Origin: Promethearchaeota archaeon
GTDB taxonomy: Archaea; Asgardarchaeota; Lokiarchaeia; Sigyniarchaeales; SOKP01
NCBI GenBank assembly: GCA_030605895.1
Contig: JAUWHL010000192.1
Coordinates: 1 to 5,149 of the forward strand
Direction of reading: 5' to 3'
DNA: 5,149 nt
Under the pieces are notes generated by a model. It was not told the origin of the DNA. It did not search any database and was given only the letters and a program-made list of their open reading frames with translations. Every line of letters begins with the position of its first letter. Position 1 is the stretch's first letter. A program made the translations under genes and the position numbers. This document shows, piece by piece, positions 1 to 5,149 of the stretch.

Positions 1-174
1 TTTCCAAGCAACAATTAACCCGTGTAGCGAATAAAATATTGTTTTGGAACTAAATGTGACTGAATCTAATATATTCTAGATGCATAATTAATATTATATT
101 AAATTATATAAATGTTTCGCTCAAGATGTGATGGTATATAGATAAGAAAATTCATTTTTTATGAGATTTAATGG
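1..174. other. Left-edge non-coding stretch, nothing supported
   Basis: This AT-rich flank lies downstream of the minus-strand membrane protein. The only open stretch touching the left edge is a plus-strand frame from position 3 to a TAA at 51-53 (16 codons, ending NKILFWN). It could be the tail of a gene entering from the left, but it is too short to call. No hairpin, tRNA or convincing terminator was found. A T6 run near 155-160 could act as a plus-strand stop signal for such a gene, but this is speculative. Confidence 0.4.
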
Positions 175-807
175 TCAAAGAAAAAAAGGAAGAAATGTAT
201 TGAAACCAAATAAGATTCCTCCTGCAATACCAGAAATTAGAAATATCATAGTTCTCCTTGGATTATTAATTATACGGTTGTTATTAATAAGATACCAGAG
301 ACTTAATAATATATCCAATATCGAAGTCAATGAAATATATGAAAAACAATAATAAATCGTCTTTTCATGTGGAAATTGAGAGGCACTAATATCCATTATC
401 CCATTCAGATAAAAAGGATCTATTCCACTAAATGTAATAAAATTATATATTAAGCGATCAGGTAAAGGTTCTAATATAATCAGCAGAAAATAGGTGAGAT
501 AATCAAATAAAATTCCAAAACCTAAAACAACATAACAACAACCTAAAATTAATCGGGATTTCATCAAATAATCCTCTTTGTCTTCCGTGCTAGCTGATCT
601 AGATTGGCTATAAACCCCCCTTAATTTTAATAACGTAAATATTCCAATGATTAATATTATAAAAACAAAAATATATTTCAAGTATCCACAAAAAATTAAG
701 AAAAAATTGTTAAAAGCAATACACCAGTTTTCCAAACCTCCAATTATATCTTTGAACACAGTTTCTGCTAACAGAAAATTCTTATTAATTTGTCCAAAAA
801 GAACCAT
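175..807 (-). CDS. Four-helix integral membrane protein, unknown function
   Basis: A 210-residue protein that I do not recognise as a named family. Four strongly hydrophobic segments are visible at about residues 35-60, 86-112, 150-174 and 186-209. A polar, charged loop (about 61-84, with SQSRSASTEDKEDY) separates helices 1 and 2, and a loop of about 35 residues separates helices 2 and 3. There is no cleavable signal peptide and no recognisable catalytic or metal motif. The ATG at 807 is the first possible start after an in-frame TAA three codons upstream (817-819). A TTTAAATA box centred about 28 bases upstream supports this start and a nearly leaderless transcript. The stop is TGA at 175-177. 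Its own promoter separates it from the small ORFs upstream. It could be a membrane sensor, a transporter subunit or a structural membrane protein; the sequence does not decide. Confidence 0.8.
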   Translation of the reverse strand: MVLFGQINKNFLLAETVFKDIIGGLENWCIAFNNFFLIFCGYLKYIFVFIILIIGIFTLLKLRGVYSQSRSASTEDKEDYLMKSRLILGCCYVVLGFGILFDYLTYFLLIILEPLPDRLIYNFITFSGIDPFYLNGIMDISASQFPHEKTIYYCFSYISLTSILDILLSLWYLINNNRIINNPRRTMIFLISGIAGGILFGFNTFLPFFL

Positions 808-811
808 AACA

Positions 812-829
812 CAATATTATTCAATATTG
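812..829. promoter_or_regulatory. Perfect palindrome between TATA box and start (operator candidate)
   Basis: CAATATT (812-818), a 4-base spacer and AATATTG (823-829) form a perfect inverted repeat with 7-bp arms. It sits exactly between the TATA-like box at 832-839 and the ATG at 807 of the membrane protein gene. In archaea, repressors of bacterial type often bind palindromes at the transcription start and block polymerase. The placement fits that, but the site is AT-only at its core, so chance is a real alternative. If the transcript is leaderless, the repeat lies in promoter DNA and not in RNA. Confidence 0.4.
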
Positions 830-831
830 CG

Positions 832-839
832 TATTTAAA
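832..839 (-). promoter_or_regulatory. TATA box for the membrane protein gene
   Basis: On the minus strand the sequence reads CTTTAAATAC, with TTTAAATA at 839-832. The box centre is about 28 bases before the ATG at 807. Archaeal transcription normally starts about 25 bases from the box centre, so the transcript would begin almost at the start codon. The same CTTTAAATA string precedes the transporter gene. Confidence 0.6.
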
Positions 840-863
840 GTCTACAAAATCTTTGAAGCTTGT

Positions 864-1055
864 TTAAGTAATTTTTTCACACTCTTGATTTATAACTTTC
901 ATTGTAGCATTAAAGTCTGCCCACCAATCTTGTCCCTGCTGACTCACCAAAATTGGATCAAGTTTACGAGTGTCTAAACATCTAATTTCTTCTTTATGGG
1001 CTTTTATTTTACTTTTCCATATCTGTGAAATAATATTTGTTAAATTAATTTTCAC
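864..1055 (-). CDS. Small hypothetical protein, possibly the C-terminal part of the upstream ORF
   Basis: A 63-residue ORF with no recognised family. It is polar and probably helical, with a basic N-terminal half (KSKIKAHKEE), a QQGQDWWADF segment near residues 39-48 and two cysteines (residues 26 and 59). The only usable start is a GTG at 1055. The first in-frame ATG is near residue 52, so an ATG start would leave almost nothing. No ribosome-binding site precedes the GTG; the bases there are TTAATTAAAAAA. The frame is identical to that of the four-cysteine ORF upstream, separated only by its TAA (1068-1070) and four sense codons. It is therefore either the second gene of a tightly spaced operon translated by coupling, or the C-terminal half of one protein of about 143 codons that is split by a stop or read through. 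TAA ends it at 864-866. Confidence 0.5.
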   Translation of the reverse strand: MKINLTNIISQIWKSKIKAHKEEIRCLDTRKLDPILVSQQGQDWWADFNATMKVINQECEKIT

Positions 1056-1067
1056 TTTTTTAATTAA

Positions 1068-1295
1068 TTATTCATATGGAACTGAAACATCTTCAGTTTT
1101 TTGTAGTTTTTGAAGCTGATCAAATTTTACCTTTTCTTTAGCTCTGTTCAAATCTCCGCAACTAATTTTAATCGAAAAGGGCTCCTCTTTCCCGTATTTA
1201 CAAAACTGCTGAATATCACACAAAGAGCAATAACTCTCAAAACTAATTGTGTAATCCTCAAGCCCTACAATAGAGTAATTTAAAATTTTTGGCAT
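1068..1295 (-). CDS. Small four-cysteine protein, putative metal-binding
   Basis: A 75-residue protein with cysteines at residues 23, 26, 32 and 46, a CX2CX5CX13C pattern (CSLCDIQQFC then SCGD). Four cysteines this close in such a short protein suggest a Zn or Fe-S site; this is inferred from spacing alone and no family is recognised. The N-terminus (about 1-20) looks like beta strands, and the C-terminal part (about 48-68) is a charged, probably helical segment. The ATG at 1295 has a TTTTATAA box about 25 bases upstream, which fits a leaderless start. It is divergent from the transporter gene at 1477. Its TAA stop at 1068-1070 is in frame with the ORF that follows, so the annotated C-terminus may not be the true one. 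Confidence 0.65.
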   Translation of the reverse strand: MPKILNYSIVGLEDYTISFESYCSLCDIQQFCKYGKEEPFSIKISCGDLNRAKEKVKFDQLQKLQKTEDVSVPYE

Positions 1296-1316
1296 TTTTC
1301 TTCTTATGTTAATTAA

Positions 1317-1324
1317 TTATAAAA
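1317..1324 (-). promoter_or_regulatory. TATA-like box for the four-cysteine ORF
   Basis: The minus strand reads TTTTATAA at 1324-1317, centred about 25 bases before the ATG at 1295. This is the spacing expected if transcription begins at or next to the start codon. The surrounding DNA is AT-rich, so such matches are easy to find; the exact spacing is the main support. Confidence 0.45.
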
Positions 1325-1441
1325 TTCATCTTTTTACCTATTATATTTTAACTTATTTGAATTTTTATCATAGAATAGATTTTTCAAATTATCTGCTAAT
1401 TTTAACCAATTATAAAATCAGTTCAATATACTTTTTGTTTT

Positions 1442-1450
1442 CTTTAAATA
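1442..1450 (+). promoter_or_regulatory. TATA box for the MFS transporter
   Basis: CTTTAAATA at 1442-1450 is identical to the box of the membrane protein gene on the other strand. Its centre lies about 31 bases before the ATG at 1477, which predicts a transcription start near 1472 and a 5' leader of only a few bases. The 181-base divergent interval (1296-1476) also contains a loose inverted repeat, ATTTGAA (1355-1361) and TTCAAAT (1383-1389). I regard that repeat as weak because of the base composition. Confidence 0.55.
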
Positions 1451-1476
1451 ATTAGTATCTAACCATAAAATATATT

Positions 1477-2703
1477 ATGTTTAAGTCAAAAAACCTTGAA
1501 TCTAAATCTTATTTTAATGTAAACTACGTCTCATATGTATTTATTTATTTAGTTTATTCATCCATTTTTGTCTTTCTTAATAATTATTTTCCAATTCTTT
1601 TCTTTGATGTATTAGATATTAATCGGATTATACTTGCGTTTATCCAATTTCTTGCTTATTCTATTTTATTGTTACGTCCTGCTTTTGCGGCAATAACAGA
1701 TAAATATAGAATTAACGGTTATCAACGGAAATATTATATTATATTTTCAGGTTATTTATTAGTGGTTATCTACATCTTTATGGGATTCACTTTTACCAAT
1801 ATTTTAATATTTGGAGTTTTTTTATTTTTAGTTTTTCTCTCGAGTACTATGTTAGATGTGTCTACAAAATCATTGATTATTGATATTTCACCAACTAATG
1901 TAAATAAGAAACGTGCTTTTTTTTTCATAACGGTTGGTGATTCTTTAGGAAGAGTTTTCCCTTTTTTTCTATATTTCCTATTCATAAATGATATTTATTC
2001 AATTAATTCTTGGACAATTCTTTTTGTTTGTAGTTATGTGTTTGTATTGCCCCTACTAGGATTCTTACCCTTTATTAATGAGAAAATTCAAAAAGAATCT
2101 CAAATAATCCAAAATTTGGAAAGCTCAACATGTGATAACCCAAAAAATCAGAATCCTTATCCAAATTCTAAAATTTTGTTTATTTTACTTTGCTTATTTG
2201 TATTTTTTGCTTTCAGTGATGTAATCTTTATCTATCCTTTTTTCCCATACGTGTTAACTAAATTTGGAATCAATAATTTCAATCTTTTTAATTTCTTACT
2301 AATATTTTACTTCCTTTTAAGTATTTTAACCACTTCAATTGGAACTTTCTTAATAAAAAAAACTAAACCTAAAAAAATGATTTTAATTTTAATTCCCGTG
2401 ATTGGAATTGTTTATATCTTATATACAACTGTGAATTTTACACTGTTTATTTTTCTGTATTTTATAGGAAGTGCCTTATCAGTTATTACAAATCTTAATA
2501 TTTCCGTGTTTATCATGAAATTTAAGAAAGGAGACAGGACAATATATTTTCATTTAATCGCAACATTCAAGAATTTAGCTTTCTTCATTTTTATTCCAAT
2601 GGGAACGTTGCTTTCTAGTATCATCACTACAGAATCCCTTTTTATTATTGGAGCTGTATTACTTAATCTTTCTCTAATTCCATTAATTCTTATTAAAAAT
2701 TGA
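1477..2703 (+). CDS. MFS-type 12-helix membrane transporter, substrate unknown
   Basis: A 408-residue integral membrane protein, the usual length for the Major Facilitator Superfamily. About 12 hydrophobic segments can be drawn (roughly 17-43, 51-73, 86-105, 107-127, 147-170, 178-200, 232-255, 269-292, 299-318, 320-345, 358-381, 385-406). They fall into two six-helix halves joined by a polar loop at about 201-231, as expected for MFS. The loop after helix 2 carries a motif A-like stretch, RPAFAAITDKY (67-77), followed by GYQRK (81-85). The longer spacing between the Asp and the basic pair recalls the folate-biopterin transporter (BT1/FBT) style more than classical GxxxDRxGRR. The region after helix 4, with MLD (125-127), IDISP (135-139) and GDSLGR (154-159), also fits MFS helix 4-5 signatures. 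The ATG at 1477 is supported by a TATA box about 31 bases upstream; no ribosome-binding site is seen. TGA ends the gene. Substrate and transport direction cannot be read from the sequence. Confidence 0.8.
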   Translation: MFKSKNLESKSYFNVNYVSYVFIYLVYSSIFVFLNNYFPILFFDVLDINRIILAFIQFLAYSILLLRPAFAAITDKYRINGYQRKYYIIFSGYLLVVIYIFMGFTFTNILIFGVFLFLVFLSSTMLDVSTKSLIIDISPTNVNKKRAFFFITVGDSLGRVFPFFLYFLFINDIYSINSWTILFVCSYVFVLPLLGFLPFINEKIQKESQIIQNLESSTCDNPKNQNPYPNSKILFILLCLFVFFAFSDVIFIYPFFPYVLTKFGINNFNLFNFLLIFYFLLSILTTSIGTFLIKKTKPKKMILILIPVIGIVYILYTTVNFTLFIFLYFIGSALSVITNLNISVFIMKFKKGDRTIYFHLIATFKNLAFFIFIPMGTLLSSIITTESLFIIGAVLLNLSLIPLILIKN

Positions 2704-2711
2704 TTAAAATT

Positions 2712-2738
2712 TTAAAAGATTTGAAAAACCCCTTTTAA
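2712..2738 (+). terminator. Weak hairpin after the transporter stop codon
   Basis: TTAAAAG (2712-2718) and CTTTTAA (2732-2738) form 7-bp arms around a 13-base loop that ends in CCCC, starting 9 bases after the TGA. The stem is almost all A-T and no long T tract follows directly, so it may be a 3'-end or processing signal and not a strong terminator. Confidence 0.25.
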
Positions 2739-2844
2739 TATTTCATGATTTTGAACTTTCTAATTTTATAATAGATAAAAAATAGAAATTGTACTTTCCC
2801 CTGAATTTATAAAAATATCTTAAATTTGAGGTAATCTTTGTATA

Positions 2845-2940
2845 AAAAATCCCCGATTTTTGGTTGCTCCTTATGTGGAGTTTAAATAAATAAATCTTAA
2901 TTTTTTATTAACCGAGTGAAAAATTCGGAAAAATTTCCAC
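2845..2940. repeat. Cluster of three short hairpins upstream of the small-RNA candidate
   Basis: Three inverted repeats follow each other. AAAAATC/GATTTTT (2845-2851, 2855-2861) closes a CCC loop. GCTCC/GGAGT (2866-2870, 2877-2881) has one G-U pair and a TTATGT loop. CCGAGT/ATTCGG (2912-2917, 2923-2928) has one G-U pair and a GAAAA loop. GTGGA (2875-2879) could alternatively pair with TCCAC (2936-2940). A TTTAAATA string at 2881-2888 lies about 27 bases before the third hairpin and could promote an RNA starting near 2911. The cluster may be part of a structured RNA or regulatory leader, or simply 3'-end structure of the transporter transcript. Confidence 0.35.
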
Positions 2941-2948
2941 CCGTTATG

Positions 2949-2957
2949 CTTAAATAA
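2949..2957 (+). promoter_or_regulatory. TATA-like box ahead of the short GC-richer unit
   Basis: CTTAAATAA differs by one missing T from the CTTTAAATA box used by two protein genes in this window. Counting about 25 bases from its centre gives a start near 2976-2979, where the sequence turns to GGGATTG and the GC content rises. Confidence 0.4.
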
Positions 2958-2975
2958 TTAATCAAATCAAATTTA

Positions 2976-3049
2976 GGGATTGTAAGATGCCAGGTCAAGG
3001 ACCCGTCCAACCATCTGCATAGTTCCACTATGTAGAATATATTTTTTTT
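2976..3049 (+). ncRNA. Small RNA or micro-ORF transcription unit (candidate)
   Basis: This short unit has a TATA-like box about 25 bases upstream, a body clearly richer in G and C than the surrounding intergenic DNA, and a hairpin plus T8 at its end. Possible internal pairing includes GGTC/GACC (2993-2996, 3000-3003) and an enclosing AGATG/CATCT (2985-2989, 3012-3016). The latter competes with the terminal hairpin. It also contains an 11-codon ORF, ATG at 2987 to TAG at 3020-3022, encoding MPGQGPVQPSA, with AGGG about nine bases before the ATG. I see no box C/D, H/ACA, SRP, RNase P or tRNA signature. In an AT-rich genome a GC-rich island between genes usually points to structured RNA, but a micro-peptide is possible. 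The family is unknown. Confidence 0.4.
3014..3049 (+). terminator. Hairpin with T8 tract ending the small unit
   Basis: TCTGCATAGT (3014-3023) pairs with ACTATGTAGA (3027-3036), giving a 10-bp stem with one G-U pair and a TCC triloop. AATAT and then eight T residues (3042-3049) follow, with a further pyrimidine tract beyond. The T tract alone would suit archaeal termination; the strong stem resembles a bacterial intrinsic terminator. The stem overlaps the TAG stop of the 11-codon ORF. Confidence 0.55.
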
Positions 3050-3131
3050 CCCTCCTTTTTTTATTAGAAATAATACCTAATAGAATTTACGGTTCTCATT
3101 AATTTAAAAATATGAAGAAAAATTATTAGGG

Positions 3132-3160
3132 GCTTTTTTAATTAAAAAATATTAAAAAGC
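3132..3160. terminator. Inverted repeat between converging genes, possible bidirectional terminator
   Basis: GCTTTTT-AAT (3132-3142, with T3139 bulged) pairs with ATTAAAAAGC (3151-3160) around a TAAAAAAT loop. The arms give T runs on both strands (T6 at 3134-3139 on plus; T6 and T5 on minus). It lies 56 bases beyond the stop of the large minus-strand protein, a suitable place to end that transcript and to block read-through from the left. Confidence 0.4.
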
Positions 3161-3193
3161 AGCTTACCAAATAATTCTAAAATCTCTATGCTT

Positions 3194-3232
3194 TAATCCA
3201 AGGGATTTCTCTATTTTATCCCTTTGGGATTA
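3194..3232 (-). repeat. Hairpin spanning the stop codon of the large protein gene
   Basis: TAATCCAAGGGAT (3194-3206) pairs with ATCCCTT (3218-3224) and GGATTA (3227-3232), a 13-bp stem with a 2-base bulge. It contains the TAA stop (3218-3216) and the last codons of the minus-strand gene. A second, exclusive hairpin ATCCC/GGGAT (3218-3222, 3226-3230) uses the same bases. The structure would form in the mRNA of the large protein. It may stabilise or define the 3' end, or act in termination together with the repeat at 3132-3160. Confidence 0.45.
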
Positions 3233-5149
3233 GATCAGGATAAATCTTATTAAACTTACCATCAAATAACTTATGGTTTATCCAGATCTTATCTTTATTA
3301 TTCCAACTTAAATTCTTTAAAGGGTTGTATGATTTCAAAAAATCTAACCCACCATAAATTGATTTAAGTAAATTTTTTCCATCAACTAAATCATTCAATA
3401 TTACATAATGTTTAATCCCTAAATATTCAAATATTAGATCAAATAATTTCTCAAATTCATCAAGTTGACAATCTGGAAGATGAAGCTTAATCATTAATCC
3501 ATTTTCAAATTTAATTTCTTCAGGGAACCCATGAATGTAATATTCTCCTTCAATCTCATAGATAAATCCGATATTAAAAAAGCTAAAAATATTCAGTAAT
3601 TTTTCATTTTGTTCTTTTTTTACATCAGGTAAAATAATATAAATTTTTTTGATTAGATCCAAATTTTTTGGGGATATGTAAGGAAATATCAAATTTTTCT
3701 CAAGTAGTTCAAGAATATCATGTACTATATTATATCTTGTTGCTAAATACGATTTTATGTCACTAGATTTCCAGCTATATAACTTAATTAACGCTTTATA
3801 TTCTGTGGAATCTGGTGTAAAATAATCTGAGACAATTAAATCCCCAACATTGATTTCTTTTAGTTTAGGAGCAGGAATATAATAACTTGGATCAAACAAC
3901 ACTTTTTGAAGATACACTCTAAACCTATTAAAATCTAAGTCCCATCCAAACACATTAAGATTATGTTCAAAATGAAAAAGCTGATATACTTTCTTAATGA
4001 AGAATACACAATATTCCCGGATTACTTTTTTTGACTTGGTTAACCAATTTAATAATTTATCATTTGGATTGCGATATGGCCATATGAAATTTATTAAAAA
4101 AGGAAAAGAGTCTTCTAATATTGCGGGATATTTAATTTTCTGAAATGAACTATGCAGGAAATGTTTAAAATCGATCTCATCTAAATTTATTGGATAAAAG
4201 TAGATAAAATATTGTCCAAATCCAAAACTCTGAAATACAGGATAAAATTTTATAGCATCAATATAATTGTGATAGAAGTATTCTTTTTTTACACCTTTAA
4301 AAGAATCTACATTTTTTATACTTTCTTTTAAATTGTTATGAAAGATAAATAAGCGATTCATATTTTTTAAGTTGAAATCGATATGTTCTTTTGAAATTCG
4401 ATTCTCAATGTGAGAGATTAAATGAGAAATGTTAAGTTTTTCCCAATAATGTTGTTTAGTATTACTAGGTAATTTTTTAATAGGTTTACACTCCACATCA
4501 AATATTTTTTTTATATAAAGATAAAACTGTTCAAATAAATCTTTGGTATAGAAAAATTCTTCCTGTTCTAAATCATAAAAATCTTTTAATGAAAAAGTTG
4601 GATTAAAGAAGCTAGAATAATAAATCTTTAGAAAGATAATTTTATTTGCAAAGACTTTATGGATTATTGAGATTAAAATTTGGGTCTCCTTACTATTTAA
4701 ATATGGAGATTGAAGTTGGACATGAATATATTTTTCATTAGTCTTATAATCTGACAATTTTGTAACTAAGACTTGTGGGAAGAACCATTTTATATTATCA
4801 ATCGCATCTCTAGAATATAATGTATCTTTCAGGATAGATGTGATAAAAATTTTTAATTTAGGAATTGAGAGAGTATTTAGTAAAATAGGCTTAATTATTG
4901 GTGGATCGTTATCTAAATAGTTTTCGAATTTTTCATCTATCAATTTAAAAGTGATTTCTTTAGTTTTATACCGTTCATATTCACGTCTTAGCTTTTGTTC
5001 TTTTGTATAATATATTTTTTGAATTATACTTTCATCAATAATGATAGATTTGATCTTCTCCAGAGAATATATCTTGAGATTATGAATTGAATTAAATAGA
5101 TTACTGATTTTATTGTATTCCTCAATTTTTTCTTCACTAGCATCAATTG
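3216..5149 (-). CDS. Large protein of unknown function, N-terminus beyond window (partial)
   Basis: The frame is open from the right edge to TAA at 3218-3216, giving at least 643 residues. A TTG at 4943 could pass as a start, but the 68 codons before it contain no stop and no ATG. They also read like protein (charged helical stretches such as SEEKIEEYNK and KEQKLRREYERYK), so the TTG is most likely an internal Leu. Residue numbers below count from that TTG. The protein is soluble in character, without clear membrane helices. A tri-helical, winged-HTH-like segment is visible at about 380-416 (KALIKLYSW...ELLEKNLIF). It is followed by alternating strand and helix units at 428-530 (KKIYIILPD, FIYEIEGEYYIHGF, LMIKLHLPD) that could be small alpha/beta regulatory folds. 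The middle (about 230-350) is rich in aromatics (GFGQYFIYFYP, FGWDLDFNRF). I recognise no catalytic motif and no named family; a lineage-specific archaeal protein is the likeliest class. The promoter lies outside the window. Confidence 0.8.
   Translation of the reverse strand, partial: IDASEEKIEEYNKISNLFNSIHNLKIYSLEKIKSIIIDESIIQKIYYTKEQKLRREYERYKTKEITFKLIDEKFENYLDNDPPIIKPILLNTLSIPKLKIFITSILKDTLYSRDAIDNIKWFFPQVLVTKLSDYKTNEKYIHVQLQSPYLNSKETQILISIIHKVFANKIIFLKIYYSSFFNPTFSLKDFYDLEQEEFFYTKDLFEQFYLYIKKIFDVECKPIKKLPSNTKQHYWEKLNISHLISHIENRISKEHIDFNLKNMNRLFIFHNNLKESIKNVDSFKGVKKEYFYHNYIDAIKFYPVFQSFGFGQYFIYFYPINLDEIDFKHFLHSSFQKIKYPAILEDSFPFLINFIWPYRNPNDKLLNWLTKSKKVIREYCVFFIKKVYQLFHFEHNLNVFGWDLDFNRFRVYLQKVLFDPSYYIPAPKLKEINVGDLIVSDYFTPDSTEYKALIKLYSWKSSDIKSYLATRYNIVHDILELLEKNLIFPYISPKNLDLIKKIYIILPDVKKEQNEKLLNIFSFFNIGFIYEIEGEYYIHGFPEEIKFENGLMIKLHLPDCQLDEFEKLFDLIFEYLGIKHYVILNDLVDGKNLLKSIYGGLDFLKSYNPLKNLSWNNKDKIWINHKLFDGKFNKIYPDLIPKG

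Larger units (their letters stand above)
2704..3215. other. Convergent intergenic region rich in inverted repeats
   Basis: This 512-base gap lies between the 3' ends of the plus-strand transporter and the minus-strand large protein. It holds no ORF of ordinary length. It contains several inverted repeats, one short unit with promoter, body and terminator on the plus strand (listed separately), and T-rich or A-rich tracts that probably end transcription from both sides. A looser pair, CCTAATA (3076-3082) and TATTAGG (3124-3130), is also present with a 41-base spacer. Confidence 0.6.

Noticed and set aside
3..53. C-terminal tail of a plus-strand gene entering from the left
   Set aside because: Only 16 open codons with no recognisable motif; not enough to call.
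161..838. Plus-strand ORFs at 161-352 and 647-838
   Set aside because: They lie mostly antisense to the minus-strand membrane protein, have no promoter of their own and show low-complexity I/K/N composition. They are shadows.
1060..1320. 12-base repeat TTAATTAATTAT at 1060-1071 and 1309-1320, upstream of both small ORFs
   Set aside because: It is a low-complexity AT pattern that is easily repeated by chance in this composition, although both copies lie 14-16 bases before a start codon.
1770..1985. Minus-strand 71-codon ORF inside the transporter gene
   Set aside because: It is antisense to MFS helices 3-6; the lysine-rich translation is what Phe-rich coding DNA gives on the opposite strand.
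2904..3040. tRNA or SRP RNA in the GC-richer intergenic stretch
   Set aside because: No T-loop consensus, no acceptor-stem pairing and no SRP helix 8 signature (GGAAG/GGAGCAG type) could be found.
4941..4943. TTG as start codon of the large protein
   Set aside because: The frame continues without a stop for 68 protein-like codons to the window edge and no ATG, TATA box or ribosome-binding site marks this TTG.
1..5149. CRISPR array, insertion sequence or integration site
   Set aside because: No regularly spaced direct repeats, no transposase or integrase ORF and no terminal inverted repeats with target duplication were seen.

Overview
The window is strongly AT-rich and looks archaeal. Four start regions have TATA-like boxes (TTTAAATA, TTTTATAA or close variants). 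In the three that precede protein genes, the box centre lies about 25-31 bases before the start codon, which leaves little or no 5' leader, and no clear Shine-Dalgarno sequence is visible. Protein composition (rich in I, K, F, N and Y, with large lineage-specific proteins) resembles Asgard archaea of the Lokiarchaeia type. That placement is an inference from style; no marker gene is present.

Layout. Positions 1-174 hold nothing I can support. A minus-strand four-helix membrane protein (807 to 175) has its own TATA box and a perfect 18-bp palindrome between the box and the ATG. Upstream of it on the same strand are two small ORFs, a four-cysteine protein (1295 to 1068) and a 63-residue protein (1055 to 864). 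They lie in the same reading frame, separated only by TAA plus four codons, so they may be one split or read-through gene. A 181-base divergent promoter region (1296-1476) separates them from a plus-strand 12-helix MFS-type transporter (1477-2703).

The 512 bases between the converging transporter and the last gene (2704-3215) are rich in inverted repeats. They include a TATA-like box followed by a short, relatively GC-rich transcription-unit candidate (about 2976-3049). This contains an 11-codon micro-ORF and ends in a strong hairpin plus eight T residues, so it is either a small RNA or a micro-peptide gene. Two further inverted repeats lie at the 3' end of the last gene.

The last gene (minus strand, from beyond 5149 to 3216) is a very long protein of unknown function. 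Its frame stays open to the window edge, so the true N-terminus is outside; at least 643 residues are visible. A helix-turn-helix-like segment lies in its C-terminal third.

No functional system joining these genes can be demonstrated. The transporter and the four-cysteine ORF share a divergent promoter region, which is the only contextual link beyond adjacency. No mobile element, CRISPR array, tRNA or rRNA was seen.
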